A stretch of 64,000 bases of DNA from Clytia hemisphaerica (lineage: Eukaryota; Cnidaria; Hydrozoa; Leptothecata; Clytiidae), in NCBI GenBank assembly GCA_902728285.1, contig CACVBU010000236.1:124001-188000 (forward strand), written 5' to 3'. Positions within the stretch are counted from its first letter, which is position 1; each line of letters opens with the position of its first letter. A program made the position numbers and the translations under genes. Shown here piece by piece: positions 1-13,000 of this stretch. Below the pieces are notes generated by a model. That model was not told where the DNA came from. It did no database searches and saw only the letters and a program-made list of their open reading frames with translations.

Positions 1-147
1 CATTAATATGGTAATATTTGCTCTTCATCTTTGATTTTTTCTACAGTGATTAGATTGACACATGCGCGATAAAATTTCTATTATTGGTCTTCAGAGGTTA
101 CTATTTTCTTTGAAAACTTCTCTGAACTCTGATACTCAGGGTAGCAT
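1..147 (+). repeat. Interspersed repeat family A, truncated by window edge
   Basis: This 147-base stretch recurs almost unchanged near 20098-20237 on the same strand and, inverted, near 40904-41036. All three copies end close to a CTGATACTC(A/T)GGGTA motif. This copy is cut by the start of the window, so its left end is not visible. No coding capacity is seen; it is probably a non-autonomous transposon. Confidence 0.7.
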
Positions 148-2585
148 TACCCAGCTTTCAACTTTCAACTTTCCAATCGGCCAATTAGATATCTGCTAAA
201 TTTTATGAAATTGATCATCCGCCAAATTAAATCTCCGCCAAAAATCGCTTTTGTGCAGTCACCAAATTAATTCCACGTTAAAATTAGTCTCCATCCAAAC
301 ATCTAAACATCGTCATCCACTTTCGTTCTCTTAAAGGTGTTACCCAATGAAATAACAAAGTTTTTATGAGTATTCTAAAACAACTACAGATATGATGGCT
401 AGTGGAATTTGTTTCCTTGGAATACGAATGTCATCACGGTTTTCGTTCTCGTCGAGTCTCAAAGTCACCCCAGTTCCTTTTTAGGTTTTTTCTGATTTTG
501 ATAGCGCTCGCGATTGTACAAAGTCCATCAATAAAATTGAAAAGTGATGCGACTGGCTCTGGTTCTTGATTGGGAGACAGTCTTACCACACCTATAATTG
601 CTAATGCAGATAAAAGATGTCTGTGAAATAATTACCTACCCATTAAACATGGACCTTGCAAATGTTATTGTTTCCTTGCCAGTATTATAAGGATCAAATT
701 GCACATCACCCTATAGTGGAAAGTTGTAAATGAAATTTATTCTGTGGTATAAAGTTCATTTGATGCAGGTATTCAACTAATTCCGACTAATGCTTCAATT
801 CTGGCTAATTAAATACATTTTGTATATATATAAGAACAAACTATATAAGAACATAAGGCTTCGATGATATAAGAACATTTTAAGGCTTTGTAGACTCTAA
901 AGCACCGGATCTTTTAGGTAACCTTTTTTTGTTATAGAGTTGCTTTGAATCTTCCTGATCTAACTATTTTTTCGTTACGTTTTATCAAAAGTTACATTTT
1001 CATACCTTGGGAACGGTTATTGGCAAAAAAACTTGGTTGAGGTGGTATTGCAAGAATGAAAAACGTGGAAACGTTACTGAATGATCTGTGTCGTGTGATA
1101 CAAACTAAAAGAGAGAGAAAAATGTTTAATTCAGGTTGAGGCCCCCCAGTGGACCTTCAATTCACACAATCGCCCAATTTTTTCCAAATTCACGCATTCA
1201 CGCAGTTTTTTTTTCAAATTTCACGCATTCATGCAAGTGAAAAAAGCCTATTCACGCATTCAGGCAAACCGCTGGGAGGGGCCCTTGGCTCGAATCTCCG
1301 ATTCTCCCCATGTTTTATTCAGTCGTAGCAGGGTATAGTCAACAGAATTAAGATCCAACGAGACAATTGAAAGAGACTTCGAAAACTCTCGATCAATGGA
1401 CTATCCACGTAAAATATAGATGCTATCAAAACATTTATAACTATACGGTGTGAAGTATATAAATTTTCAAATCTTATTTTTTATATCGCACATCTTTGTA
1501 CAAAGCTTCATTGTGACACCCCTTCTTAAAAGTAAGGAAAAAGCCGACATATTTGGTCTTGAATAATTTTCCTCTCACTAAAGGATATAATGATACCCCC
1601 TATACCCGAATGCTCCTCCCATTGATTTGTACCATACGTTCCTCCGGACATCAATGTGGAGGGAATCCAGTTTAGAAAGTCTAGTCATGTCTAGCTTTTA
1701 ATTGTACAGTATATTGTTGTACAAAGCTTTGTAATTTTAGTTTTCTAGCTTTGTCTGTGGTTAGATTATTGGTTGTGATAAAAACCCAAATTCACAGGAA
1801 CCAAAAAATGAAAATTGATTTCATTTGCTTAATTTCAGCTTCCAAAGAGATGGTGATGGTCGATTATCAAAAACAAAAAAGATTTCAAAATTTTCAATGA
1901 AGATTTTTTATGGTAAGTGAATATAACTAAAAACTTACTTGTCCGAAATGGACACTCATGTCACTCAGTTTGCGTTTACTTGGAATATCTTCGATCTAAA
2001 AAGAAATTTAAAGAATCCGCATATGGGGCATGTCAATCACGCTTTGATATAGTCTACACGCTTTTTTTTTTTTTAAGAATGGTGTTTTTTCATTTAATCA
2101 TGGATATTCTTAACTTTTTGGCGAAATCATCCAAAAACATTCTTACGGTATTCTTAGGTTAAGATCGAAATTGGCAATCTACAGGTTAAAATGCATTAAA
2201 AATGGCATTCTTAGGTTCAATTTCTAAATTCCATGATGGTGATATTCTCACTATATTCTTAATTTTTTGGCCATTTTCATCATGGACATTCTTATAAAGT
2301 GTATTCTTATAAAAAAAAGAAGCGTGTATACCGATTGAACCGCCTCTCTATGAGTGCTATGAAACGGTGCATCGATCGTGGCTCTCCTAGCTAGATCCCA
2401 ACCGGTATCCGACAAAATGAACGTAACGCAGCCCTTTCTCAGCAATGATCGGTATAGGTGAGCATTCAAAGTATACATCACGTTTGTAATTTAGCACGTT
2501 TGTAATTTTTTAAAAATACAAAAATCTCACCTTTCAACAATAGGTTGTGCTTTAGAAAACTTAATTGACTGAATTAACGTCTTAC
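148..2585. other. Non-coding stretch, left end of window
   Basis: No convincing exon was found on either strand. The stretch holds an inverted-repeat transposon (2055-2328) and a segment at about 2335-2485 that resembles about 6170-6310, so it is a dispersed repeat rather than an exon. Remaining exons of the haem-peroxidase gene, which is read leftwards, would have to lie here or beyond the window edge. I could not find the distal-histidine exon. Confidence 0.5.
2055..2328. mobile_element. MITE, TACACGC family, TA target site
   Basis: The ends are inverted repeats beginning TACACGCTTTTTTTT and ending AAAGAAGCGTGTA. The interior shares TTCTTATAA and ATCCATGATGAAAATGG-type motifs with copies at 11430-11703 and 40313-41599, and with a fragment near 5885-5945. 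TA duplication and short length suggest a Tc1/mariner-type non-autonomous element. No ORF of interest is present. Confidence 0.65.
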
Positions 2586-3690
2586 CTGTCTAAAGAGCTC
2601 GTTACTGATTAACCTAGGTGACGGTCGCGTTGATCCCATACCGCTGTTTTCTTTCGGATACGGACATGTTCCGGTTAATGCATGATGCCTGGTACAACCA
2701 CCGGAAGGTTCAGAAATATTATCTGCGTAAGCATGCGAGGATAAGCGCTTGAGGAAGGTACGGGAAGCACCCCATTCGGATTCTTTAGGATTGTTGAAAC
2801 GCCCATCTAGTGGTCTAAAGAAAAGATATTTCAAATTCAGCATTTTCCCCAACCTCGTTCCCTGCGTATTATCATCTATTTGGTGCTTACTGATAGTGCT
2901 AGATAATTCTCTCGTTTCAATCAGTAACGTAAATAAAGCCTGGGATACACGGAAACGAGGTTGTCTTTTCCCGATCTGTTTGATGTTCGGTTTTAAATAA
3001 TAACAAGTAAAAGTAGGGTATTTAAGTAGCTTATACTCTGGGGTTATAAGGTCCCGAGAGGGTGATTCGAATAAAAGGGAGAGGGGGTCCGAAATTTTTG
3101 TGAAATATGATAAACGGTGAGGGTCTGAATAAAAAGGGGTCTGACTCAGACCCATACTTATTCTATTGAGTGTAGGGATATATTTGGTTGGATGATTTTG
3201 CACTTTGTTTGTATTTGTAAGAAGAGTATATAAGAAGAGTATTGAAATGAATGAATGTATACCTTATTTTCAAATCTGCAGATCTTGCTGTGTTTCCATT
3301 AGGCTTGTTGGAACCAGGTCTGAAACATTTGTTGGGAATGAAAAGAGGTGGTTTCCCTCTCAAATCAATGGTCACATTTCCAATAAGTAATTGACCTTTG
3401 TATTTGACATTGTATTGAAAATATTGTACACCAACATCCATAATTGTTTGACCATGATTGAGTTTGTAGCTGACTGATTTTCCATCAGGATTCATTTGTA
3501 TTGTACCAGCATTGGGTTGTTTTGTAATGGTATTGATTCGAAGTGGGTCACATCTTTGAAATGATGGATCTATGATGGCTTCTTGATTGCTAAGGGTGGA
3601 TAAAATGTCAGTGCAATTATTCTTAAAAGATGACCAAAGCATCGTAATTTTCTTTGTGATTAATTGTTGGTCTGGTACGTATTTTGTCAA
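2586..3690 (-). CDS. Animal haem-peroxidase domain, two 5' exons (partial gene)
   Basis: Two exons join in phase: 3263-3690 and 2586-2814, with donor GTATAC after 3263, acceptor TTTCTTTAG before 2814 and donor GTAAG after 2586. The second exon has the haem-peroxidase N-terminal signature: RPLDGRFNN, then EWGAS, then a YADNISEP segment, then RPSPRLISNELF. This matches the family pattern of Y-R-x-x-D-G-x-C-N-N, W-G-A-S and L-P-x-P-R-x-x-S. The first exon (about 142 codons) is unrecognised. The distal histidine, calcium site and proximal histidine exons are not visible, so activity cannot be judged. No signal peptide is seen. The gene lies just downstream of the CRTAC1-like gene on the same strand. 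It may be a separate gene, an operon partner or a 3' extension of it, because the phases do not connect directly (the upstream exon ends phase 2, the acceptor at 3690 is phase 0). Confidence 0.55.
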
Positions 3691-4020
3691 CTACAATAAT
3701 TTTTGTGGTTCTAAAGTTCACATTATTGGAAATATTCAAAAGACAAAAAGCGGGTTATTGCGGTTAATTTTTCTTGAAGAGCTTCAAAAATAGCTTTAGT
3801 TGAACTTAGATGTCTTGTTCAAATTTCTAAAATTAAAAAAATTCAACTTCAATTGCAGGGTCAACAGTACCGACATTATTTTATTTGGATGTCATGAATG
3901 TTTTCCATAAGAATTACTATTAATCTTAATTAGAAATGGTTTGACAAAAACCCAGACGAAGCCATGGAAAATCAATCAAATAATAATTGATTGGATCAGG
4001 GAAGGAAGATGAATTTCACT

Positions 4021-7000
4021 TACGCTAAATCAGGTGTAATCCTCATGATCTGTTTAGTTTTTACACTCTGGAGTGTAATTGTTTTGTCGAAACGAGGCCA
4101 AAATATGGTTATATCAACATAATCAAATTTGCCGACACCGAAATGGCAGGTGATTGTACTTTGACCCATGTAATGAGTTTTAGAACCAACTTCAGTAAAC
4201 TGAAATAAACAAAATTCATTTGCAATTAACACATGACCGAGTTCCTAGGCTCTCCATCACTGAAAAACTTTTTGATGACAAAACTTCTAAGAAACTTCAA
4301 TGCAGGTCTTCAGTGTGGATGGTGGAAAGCTTTAAAGTTTCTTTGAAATTTTCCATGGAATGAAATTTCAGGGGTTATCGTTAACGGGGACTACTAATTT
4401 TTGAGCTACTTTTTTAGTGGGTAGTATTCACCCAAACTTGAACCTAGTCCCTTAATTCGCTTTTTCATTATTCTGATTGCGTTAACAATTGTACAAGCTT
4501 TTGTATCACATTCATCAGTAAAATCAAAAAGTAGTGCTCTGGGTACGAGATTCTGAGTCAGCAGAAAAAAACAGACCTGAGTTTCATTATCTTTTGTGGT
4601 GACGTAAACTTTGGCTCCATAAGAATCACAATACTTCTTTGGATTATTATCGCATCTAGAATAAAAAGTATTGGGAGTTAAAAAAAAAAAGAAGGTCCGG
4701 AAAGTGCAACAGATCTTAGAATGAAGGATACTGGGAAGATTAATTGAATTCAAAGTCGATAGGACATAGGGTTTTCTGAAGTTGATGGTTTTGATTTTCT
4801 TATAACCTGGTTGATGGTTTATTAGCATTTTAGCCGTCCTCAATTTTACGGGTCAAAACTATGATGGTTTGTTCCTGACCGTTTCAGTTACTCCTCTGTC
4901 CTCAAAATGTAGACACATGACAATGAACTCACTATTGGCACATGAAGAAATGGCTCATGGTGAATTATCAAAAACTTATCGAAAAGCAAAACAAAAAGAA
5001 GATAGTTCCAACATACTTATGCATGACTTTGATCTTGATCCATTTATTCTTATCTGATCCGCCCTTGTTACGCCACAACAAGGGTGGTCCTGTATTGTCC
5101 ACCACAAGCAGATCTTCGTGTCCATCTCGATCAAAATCTAAGATCGCCATAGCTCGTCCCATACCGTCAAACTCAAGACCTGTTTCTTTTGTTACGTCCA
5201 CCATGGGCGTATCACGCCCTTGGTTTTGGAATAAATTGATACTTTCTTTACCATCAAAATCACTATCTTCGAGGGTAGTTGAATCGATTTGAAATCCATT
5301 TGTAACAGCGATATCTAACCGCCCGTCATTATTGAAATCGAACATGGCGGCGCCCCACGCCCATCTAGTTTTCTTCGCCCCATACTAGGGAAATAAGAAA
5401 AAATAATATAAGATTTGGTTTCAAGGGAAAAAAATAATTTCTTCAGACTTCTTGTTTGAACATGTAATTTTGCGTCATTTTTGATTTTGATTGATTTCTT
5501 TTAATTCATCAAAAAACAAAACCAATCAACTTAGTTCGTTAATTTAAATTAGCCTATACAATCAACTAGAAGCTTACCTTATCGGCCATTTTGAATTTTC
5601 GATTGCTGTTGCCAAGATACAATGCGTTACCGATTTCACCAAAGAAACATGAAAAGACTGGGCATGACTTGTTGCTATAGTGAACAGCTGATATAAAAAA
5701 ATCTTGTTTTCCATCTCGATCGAAATCGCCAACTGCAAGACCCATTGCATCCTGAAAAGAAAAAAAAATTTTGAATATAGATTCGACATTTAACACACTT
5801 CCGTTTATTGGGAACATTGCAAAAAGTGGCTTCATACGGGTACAGAGGTCCGTCATTTTTGTTAAGTTTCGTTATATATTTCCGCCAATCCAATTTCATC
5901 ATGAACATTCTTATAAGGTATATTCTTATTAAAAAAGCGTGTACCTGGTTTCCAATGATACCGCATTCTTTGGTACATTCAGTGAACGTCCCATTCTTGT
6001 TGTTCCAGAACATCTTCGATTGTCCGAAATCTCCGGTCACAAATAAATCTGACCAGTTGTCATTGTCAAAGTCCTGAAAAAAAAAAGAAATATTGCGGGT
6101 CTAGTCCGGCAACTATCATTTGGATAATCGTTAACTAATAATCGTTAACGACTTTATATTAGGACTGCAACCATGGTAAGAGATCTATGTCCAATTGAAC
6201 CGCCTCAATAGGTTTTATAAAATGATGCATGGGTCGCTGTGCTAGGTCCCTACTACCGGTATCTAGTCAAAAATGAGCGTGACGTAACGTACACTTTCCT
6301 CAGGAATTGCTGTTCAATGAAGTAATAGCACTTGTAAAAAAAACCGTTATCAAAATGAAAATGGACAGGAATATAGATGCTTGTAGACCCAATATCTATA
6401 AGTTGCCTTTTGATAAATCAATGTTTCCAATACTAGAACAGCTGAGGGTCTTCCAAAGCCAAGGTTTTACTCTTAAATTTATAATGTTCATCTATTTCAT
6501 ATTTGAGCATATATATGGTGAAGCTTTGATCAAAACAAACGGTCCAGTTTGGGTTCGCTGGAAAGCCCTTTCTTCAAGTTTTATCTTTCCATCTCCTATG
6601 GGCACGCAACGTCTTATGGACATTCAATGAACGTCTTTAAGACCTTTGGACGTCCTAGAAACGTACATTAGACGTCCAAAAGACGTTTGTGCCAATTGGG
6701 TAATATTTGAAAAATAAGGTCAATCAAAATTAATAAAGGATGTCGAAAGAAATTTGGCTTGTAGGTTATTGTGAGTGTTATTGAGTGCTAGCTCTAGTAT
6801 TATAACTAGCATGTATAGTTTTGAGCGTTGACTTACAGTAAAGGTGGCGCTAAAAGTGTGAGTTCCTGCAATATGTGAAGTTCGCATGAATTTCCAGGCG
6901 TTGTCCATGCTGACACCTGCAAAGTCTGTTGTGTCTTCAAAGTACCTGGAAAAAAATAGTTCGATGAAAGGTCTTAAAAAGTTGGACTAAAATGTACAAG

Positions 7001-10000
7001 CAAAGTTATGGGGCGTTTTGGTCTGGCGTTGGTGTTCGGCTTGAGGAACTGTGTCAGTATTTCGGTAAAAAAGGTTTTTTGTAGATATTGCAATTGAAAT
7101 AAATTGTGTCGGTCCCAGTCTTAAGTATTTTATTTATCAGAAGCTTAACCTGATTTCAATATTTCGAAATGCATTCGGGAAAGGTCGGAGGAGGAGAAAT
7201 CACGACGTCGACAGACACTGCGACTTGACAGACGCGAACTGCCAAGCCATGCCGTAAACCATGACACTCAAACGACACTGGGAGAACGATGCTCAGGTGA
7301 GGCCAAACCTTGTGAGCAGTGCCACGGCACGTCACAATGTCTGTCTCATCTACCCACACTCTTGTATCAAAGTAATGGTACCCAATTCTCCGAATTGCGA
7401 AATAGATACTTTCTAAAAATATATTTTTTGTCTTTTCTGATTTGAGCCAGTTTCACAGGGTGAGTATGGAAGGAAATTCTCCATATACATAAGAAAAATT
7501 GATGATTTTTTTTGGAATGATTTTCAATTATTGATGAATTTAGATATTATAGACACAATAATACTTACCCAGGTTTGCTTGTTCCTTTATTTCGAAACAA
7601 TCTGGTGGCTGAGTGCTGGGAAGAAATAAAAAGGATTGCTGTAGGCTAAATGATGTCTAGTAAGATGTTATATTGGTTTCGTGCATATGTTACATGTTTT
7701 TTTCTACTTGCTACAATCATAGTCGAAACATATTGAAATTTTAATGTATTTTAACGTTTTTTAGAATTTAAAGTTCGGGCAAGAATTGCTATTTTAGCAC
7801 TTCCACTTTCTTTCATTGAATATTTCGATTTTGGAGGGGTTTGAAGGCTTCTAGGCTATATTCCAAGCCTTATTGGAGCAAATCTGAGCTTTTAAATCCT
7901 AAGATCCTAGGGTCTTCCGGTCTTCCTAAGTCTTAAGTCTCAAGACTCTACGCGCTTAAAAATCATTTGTGGTGTTTAAAATTTCGCAGGGAAATCCCCT
8001 TTGTCTCAAATGTTTTGTCCATCATTGTAGTGGAGAAAGCGGTAAACACAGTAATGGTCAAGGATTTCCCTGAAGTAACGGGGAGAAATAAGGTAGATCT
8101 TTTAGAGTAACATTTTCTAACTTGAAACTTGGTGGTAATACCTTCTCCTCCAAAAGAAAAGGTTTTTAAAGGTTTGGGAAAGGTTTTTGAAGCAAATGCG
8201 CATAGAAGCCGTTCAACTCTCGACCCACTGTCCTGAAGATTAGGTCAGAGATTTGGCGACAGTACACGGATTGTTAGAGATTCATTTTACGTGAAACCTA
8301 CAGTGAATTCACGTTCGTTGGCGTTATTCATAATCCATTCGGCTGTATAAACATCCAAAAAACCATCTCTATCATAATCTCCAAAGTTGGGCGTCATTCC
8401 ACTTAAAAGTCGTTTAGATTCAAATTCCAACGAAAGACCTCTTTCTTTGGCTTCTTCAGTAAAATAACCGCCGTGGTTGACGTAGAGATAGTGACGGGAG
8501 TCGCCTACGGTTGTTACGTAAAGGTCAAGATCCCCGTCGGAATCGATGTCTATCCATCCGGCAGAACTACCGTACATTGACGGTCCGACGTTAGTGGTTC
8601 GGGTTACGTCTGTGAATGTTCCGTCACCTAAGATTTAGAATAGTATTCAGGAAAATCTAATCTTTTTTCACTAAATTTTTTGAAATATTTAAAATAAAAC
8701 TTTTAATTAGTACAGGAAACATAAATTTGCTCGAGTTCGGGAAATTTTGAGTTATGAAGTAAAGGTATTGTTAACTGAAGGAACCATTAAGTTTGTTCGA
8801 GATAAGGAAATATTCGAATTAAAGAGACTTTAATGTATGTATTAATCAAAACGTTGCTTTCCTCTTTAAAAACGAAAATACCAGTGAGGTAGTAAAAATA
8901 CAGGGGGGGGGGAAATCTCAAAACTTAATAATCGGGGGAGGGGTTGGAATCAAAATGTCCGGGGTGGAAAATGTTTGAAAGGGAGGCTAAGACAGCAGAA
9001 TTAGGGCAAAAGAGGGAACTTATTCAAAACATTTTCTCAAAAACTAATAAGCGGGGGGGGGAGGGGTTGAATAAGAATGTCCTGGGTGGAAAATTTCCGA
9101 AAAATTAATTAGCGGTGGACACTTATTAGGTACCCGAGAGTAGGTGAAAACGTATAGGGAAAAATGGGCAAAAAAATTAAGAATAAACAACCTAAAAAAA
9201 ACAAACTTTCCCGGTTTTCAGGAAAAATAGATTATTGATTTAGGAAACTAACCATTATTTCTGTACAACAAGCTATTTCCGTAAAAAACAGTGAAGAAGA
9301 CATCGTCCCATCCATCACCATCATAATCACCCACCGCCACTCCGCCCGTCAACTTCTCATAAGTACATCCTTCGCCCTTCAAACGGGCGGTGTAATTGTT
9401 CGGACCAGTTATTGTAGTATCAAATAAACAATCGTTTTTGTGTGGTTGTCTGTCTTTGTGGAGATGCTTGAAACCAACTTTCTGTAAAATAGAAACGACC
9501 ATAGCTTTAAAAAATGGGTGTGGTCCAACTTGGACCTGGCTTGCTCAAAGGAATTTTCAATTTTTCCTGTTTTTGAGAAAAAATCTTTAGGTCCAGATCG
9601 GAAAAATCGACTTAACGGAAGATCTTAAATTTAGTATTAGTTAGTTCTTAGTATTTAATTTATGCACAGCGTTGTTAGTTCAACCTTGTTCGGGTCACAC
9701 GTGATACATCTGTCTACTCAAAGCTCAGCAACTAAAGAGAACAGTCAAGGGTAAAAGTCGGTAAACCCAGGGGGAAAAGAGTGGCACCATACCCACACCT
9801 TTTGGTAGGTAGTCATGGGAAGTTTGCATTTTGGGACATTTTTAGAACGAAAAGGAAAAAAATGGAATAGAGGGTTCCCATGTTTTGTTAACTTGCGTAA
9901 CTTCCGCCATTATGAAAGCAAACGTTCGATTTGCGTAAGGATCGCCTCCACTTGCGCACGCTTCGATCGCACCTTTTGGTTTCAATCCTTTTTGCTTGGA

Positions 10001-13000
10001 AAAAAGATTATGTCATAAAAATGTACCGCGCGCTCGAAAAAAAGTTGAGCACGTTTCAACTTTTTTCAACCGCTACGTCAGTTCACGTTAATGGAGTTGC
10101 TTCATTTTTCTTTTGACCAATAGCGTGAAAGCTTTGCTCGAAAAAGTGCGATCGAAACGCGCGCAAGTGGAAACCGGCCTTAAAGGGAGCACTTCTACTT
10201 GTTCCAACATTTGCTTCCATAATGGTGGAAATTACGTAACTTAACAAAATATTTTTATCAAATAAATAAATTTTTCTATTTCTCGGTCATACTTTCACAA
10301 TTATCAAAACTTATCTAGATTTATGGGAGGGGGTGTCTTGGAGATGAGATTGGAGAATTATTAGTCTCCGCAACATCAGTTATGTCTAAGAAATTATTCA
10401 ATTCCAAACATGGAAGTATTTACGAGGGAAAAAGCCCGAAATTCAACAGTTAATGAATGATTGGTACCAATAAATATGAAATTTGAAAGCATTCCCAAAT
10501 TTTGGTACTTTAGATATCTATCATAGATTTTTGACATTTACAGACTATATTTCACGAGTTTGCATATTATGAACTAATCAATCAAGTTTTCCTTTAAGTC
10601 TGTCTATCGATCAATCAATCAACCCGAAAGGAAGCCATTCTGGCCAAACTAAAACTCTAAATGATAAAGTTTTCTTTCTTTTCTTGGTCATCTTTGGTGG
10701 TGAGCATATCAGAGAAAGAAAAGAACCAATTTTCCAATATTGTAAGCAAAGGTAAGGTTTATATGCTCACCAATAATAGTTTATTTTTACCGTCAACTTG
10801 TCGGTGGTCAAGGTCAGTGCTCCCTTGGACAAGGCTCCCTTTACAGTAAAGCTTAAGGGCTCTGGACATATCCAATTTTTCGATTTTACACCAACTTAAA
10901 TGGCAATTTCTGAATTTTTAAAAAGATTAATGTATAACTTTTTTTATATGTCCTGTTAAACCTGCCTTTTTAGAATTTAAAAATCGAAAAATTGAAATGA
11001 AAAAATTAAATGAAGAAGAAAACGAAGAAGAGTATTTCACCTTTTAAAGCCCTAATCTCGGTATAAATCAAACATTTTGGATTTTTTTTTGGTTCATGTG
11101 ATGTATCTATTTAGTATCTAAAAACACAATTTTGGAAAATTTTTGTGGAAGTATCTTTCCTTTAAAATCTCCAAAAACCTCATTTTTGGCAATTTTCTCC
11201 ACTGAATTTCCATACGAAAACAGCTATAACTTGGGATGTAGCCAAATACAATTTTTTTCCGAAAAAATCTATATAAAGAAATTATTTGTCATTAACTTAA
11301 AAAATGTTTGAAACAATAAAATGATTTCCCCAAGGTGATTAGGCTTTTTTTGTGAAAAGTATACGAATAGCGTCGTTATGACGTTTTATTGAGGTCCATG
11401 CAACACTTATTCCCTAATTACTCATGATGTACACGCTTTTTTTTTTATAAGAATACACTTTATAAGAATGTCCATGATCAAAATGGCCAAAAAATTAAGA
11501 ATATGCTAAGAATATCACCATCATGCAATTTTGCTATTCAAGCAAAGAATGTCATTTTTAGAGCATTCTAAATTATAAATTGCCAATTACCCCCAAGTAA
11601 TAAGAATGCTGTAAGAATATTTTAGGATGATTTTCCCAAAAAAGTTAAGAATATCCATGATGAAATGGATTTACACCATTCTTATAAAAAAAAGAAGCGT
11701 GTAATTACTTAAATCTATTTTTTCAAAAGCAGAAAGCAGCGAAAACATAAGGTTTTATCTTCAAATTGTCCAGAGCCCTTAAGAGGCTACGGATTCGTGA
11801 CTTTTACATTGACGGTTTTTGGAATGTGGAAAGAACTGAACTCTAAATCATTTGCACAAGTAATTGTATATACTTCTAAGAAGAATTCGGAGTTAAATTG
11901 ATTTCAATTAACGTCCGAGTTATTGAGAAAAAGGGAAAGTCAAACACGGAGGAAATAAAAAAAGCCGTAAATTTCAAATCGAGGAAAAACGGCTTTTAAA
12001 TCTTAATCTTATACACGCTTTTTTTTTAAGAAACACACTTTTAAGAAACATGAGTGCCTAAAAACTAAGAAACATCTAAGAAACATGCGATGCAGAGGCT
12101 GAGAATGAGAAAATAACATTTTTTAATTCAGTTTTTTTAAGGACCTTCCAATCCAGCCTTTTATGAGGCTGATTATGTCAAAAAGTTTAGAAACATTGAG
12201 GCTGCTTGGTAAAACTAGTTTCTTAAAAAAAAACGTTTAGCCGAGATCAAAATCGTTGACAGTTTAAGTCCAAGGGGTTGCATAATGTCAGGTTTGCGTT
12301 TTAACTGGACCGTAGGGAATGGACCTGGGACTTTCTGCGTACCAGACTCGTAGTTGCGTATTCTTTTTCGTTTTATTTAGTTCGCATTTGCTATATGGCA
12401 TTATATTAAGTATCTTTTCTATAATTTTCTCAATGTATTTCTTAAGGTATTAATAAGTTGCGGTTTTCGTGCCACCAAAAGTATATTCGTGTTTGTTCGT
12501 GTTTGTCTTTTAACCTTTTTTTAACCTTCTGAAAAAGTTTTGATCATTTCTTATCTTTTTACTTTGGTTAATATTAATTATATCGATATGCATTTTTTGT
12601 CAAAAAATTCACTTTTCCCAGTTGACAAGATCCATCTAACATCTCTAGCGTACATTTAACGTTAGATGAACGTTTGGTGGCAGTCATCTTTGAAATGTGT
12701 CAGTAAGGGGGTGGGTGTTACGTTTGTATTAGATAAGGAGATATAAATACACATATGTTTTGTCAATTTGTCATGGTGAGTTGTGTCCTTTGATCCTTTG
12801 CACGAAGGTCAAAGACTTCAATACATCTCGCCATAAATTTTCTTCGGTTGTAAAATAGCGTGTAGAATAGAACATTACGTCGCATTTTCACTGAGTATTT
12901 TTTTCCCGATAATGTCCTTTGACCTTTTTCACGAAGGTCGCCTTTGACCACTACACGTTTTTTTTATTTTAAGAAACACACTTTTAAGAAACACGAGGCT

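Noticed and set aside
2251..2481. Minus-strand ORF near the peroxidase exons
   Set aside because: The same sequence recurs in diverged form near 6170-6310 and part lies in a MITE, so it is repeat sequence rather than an exon.
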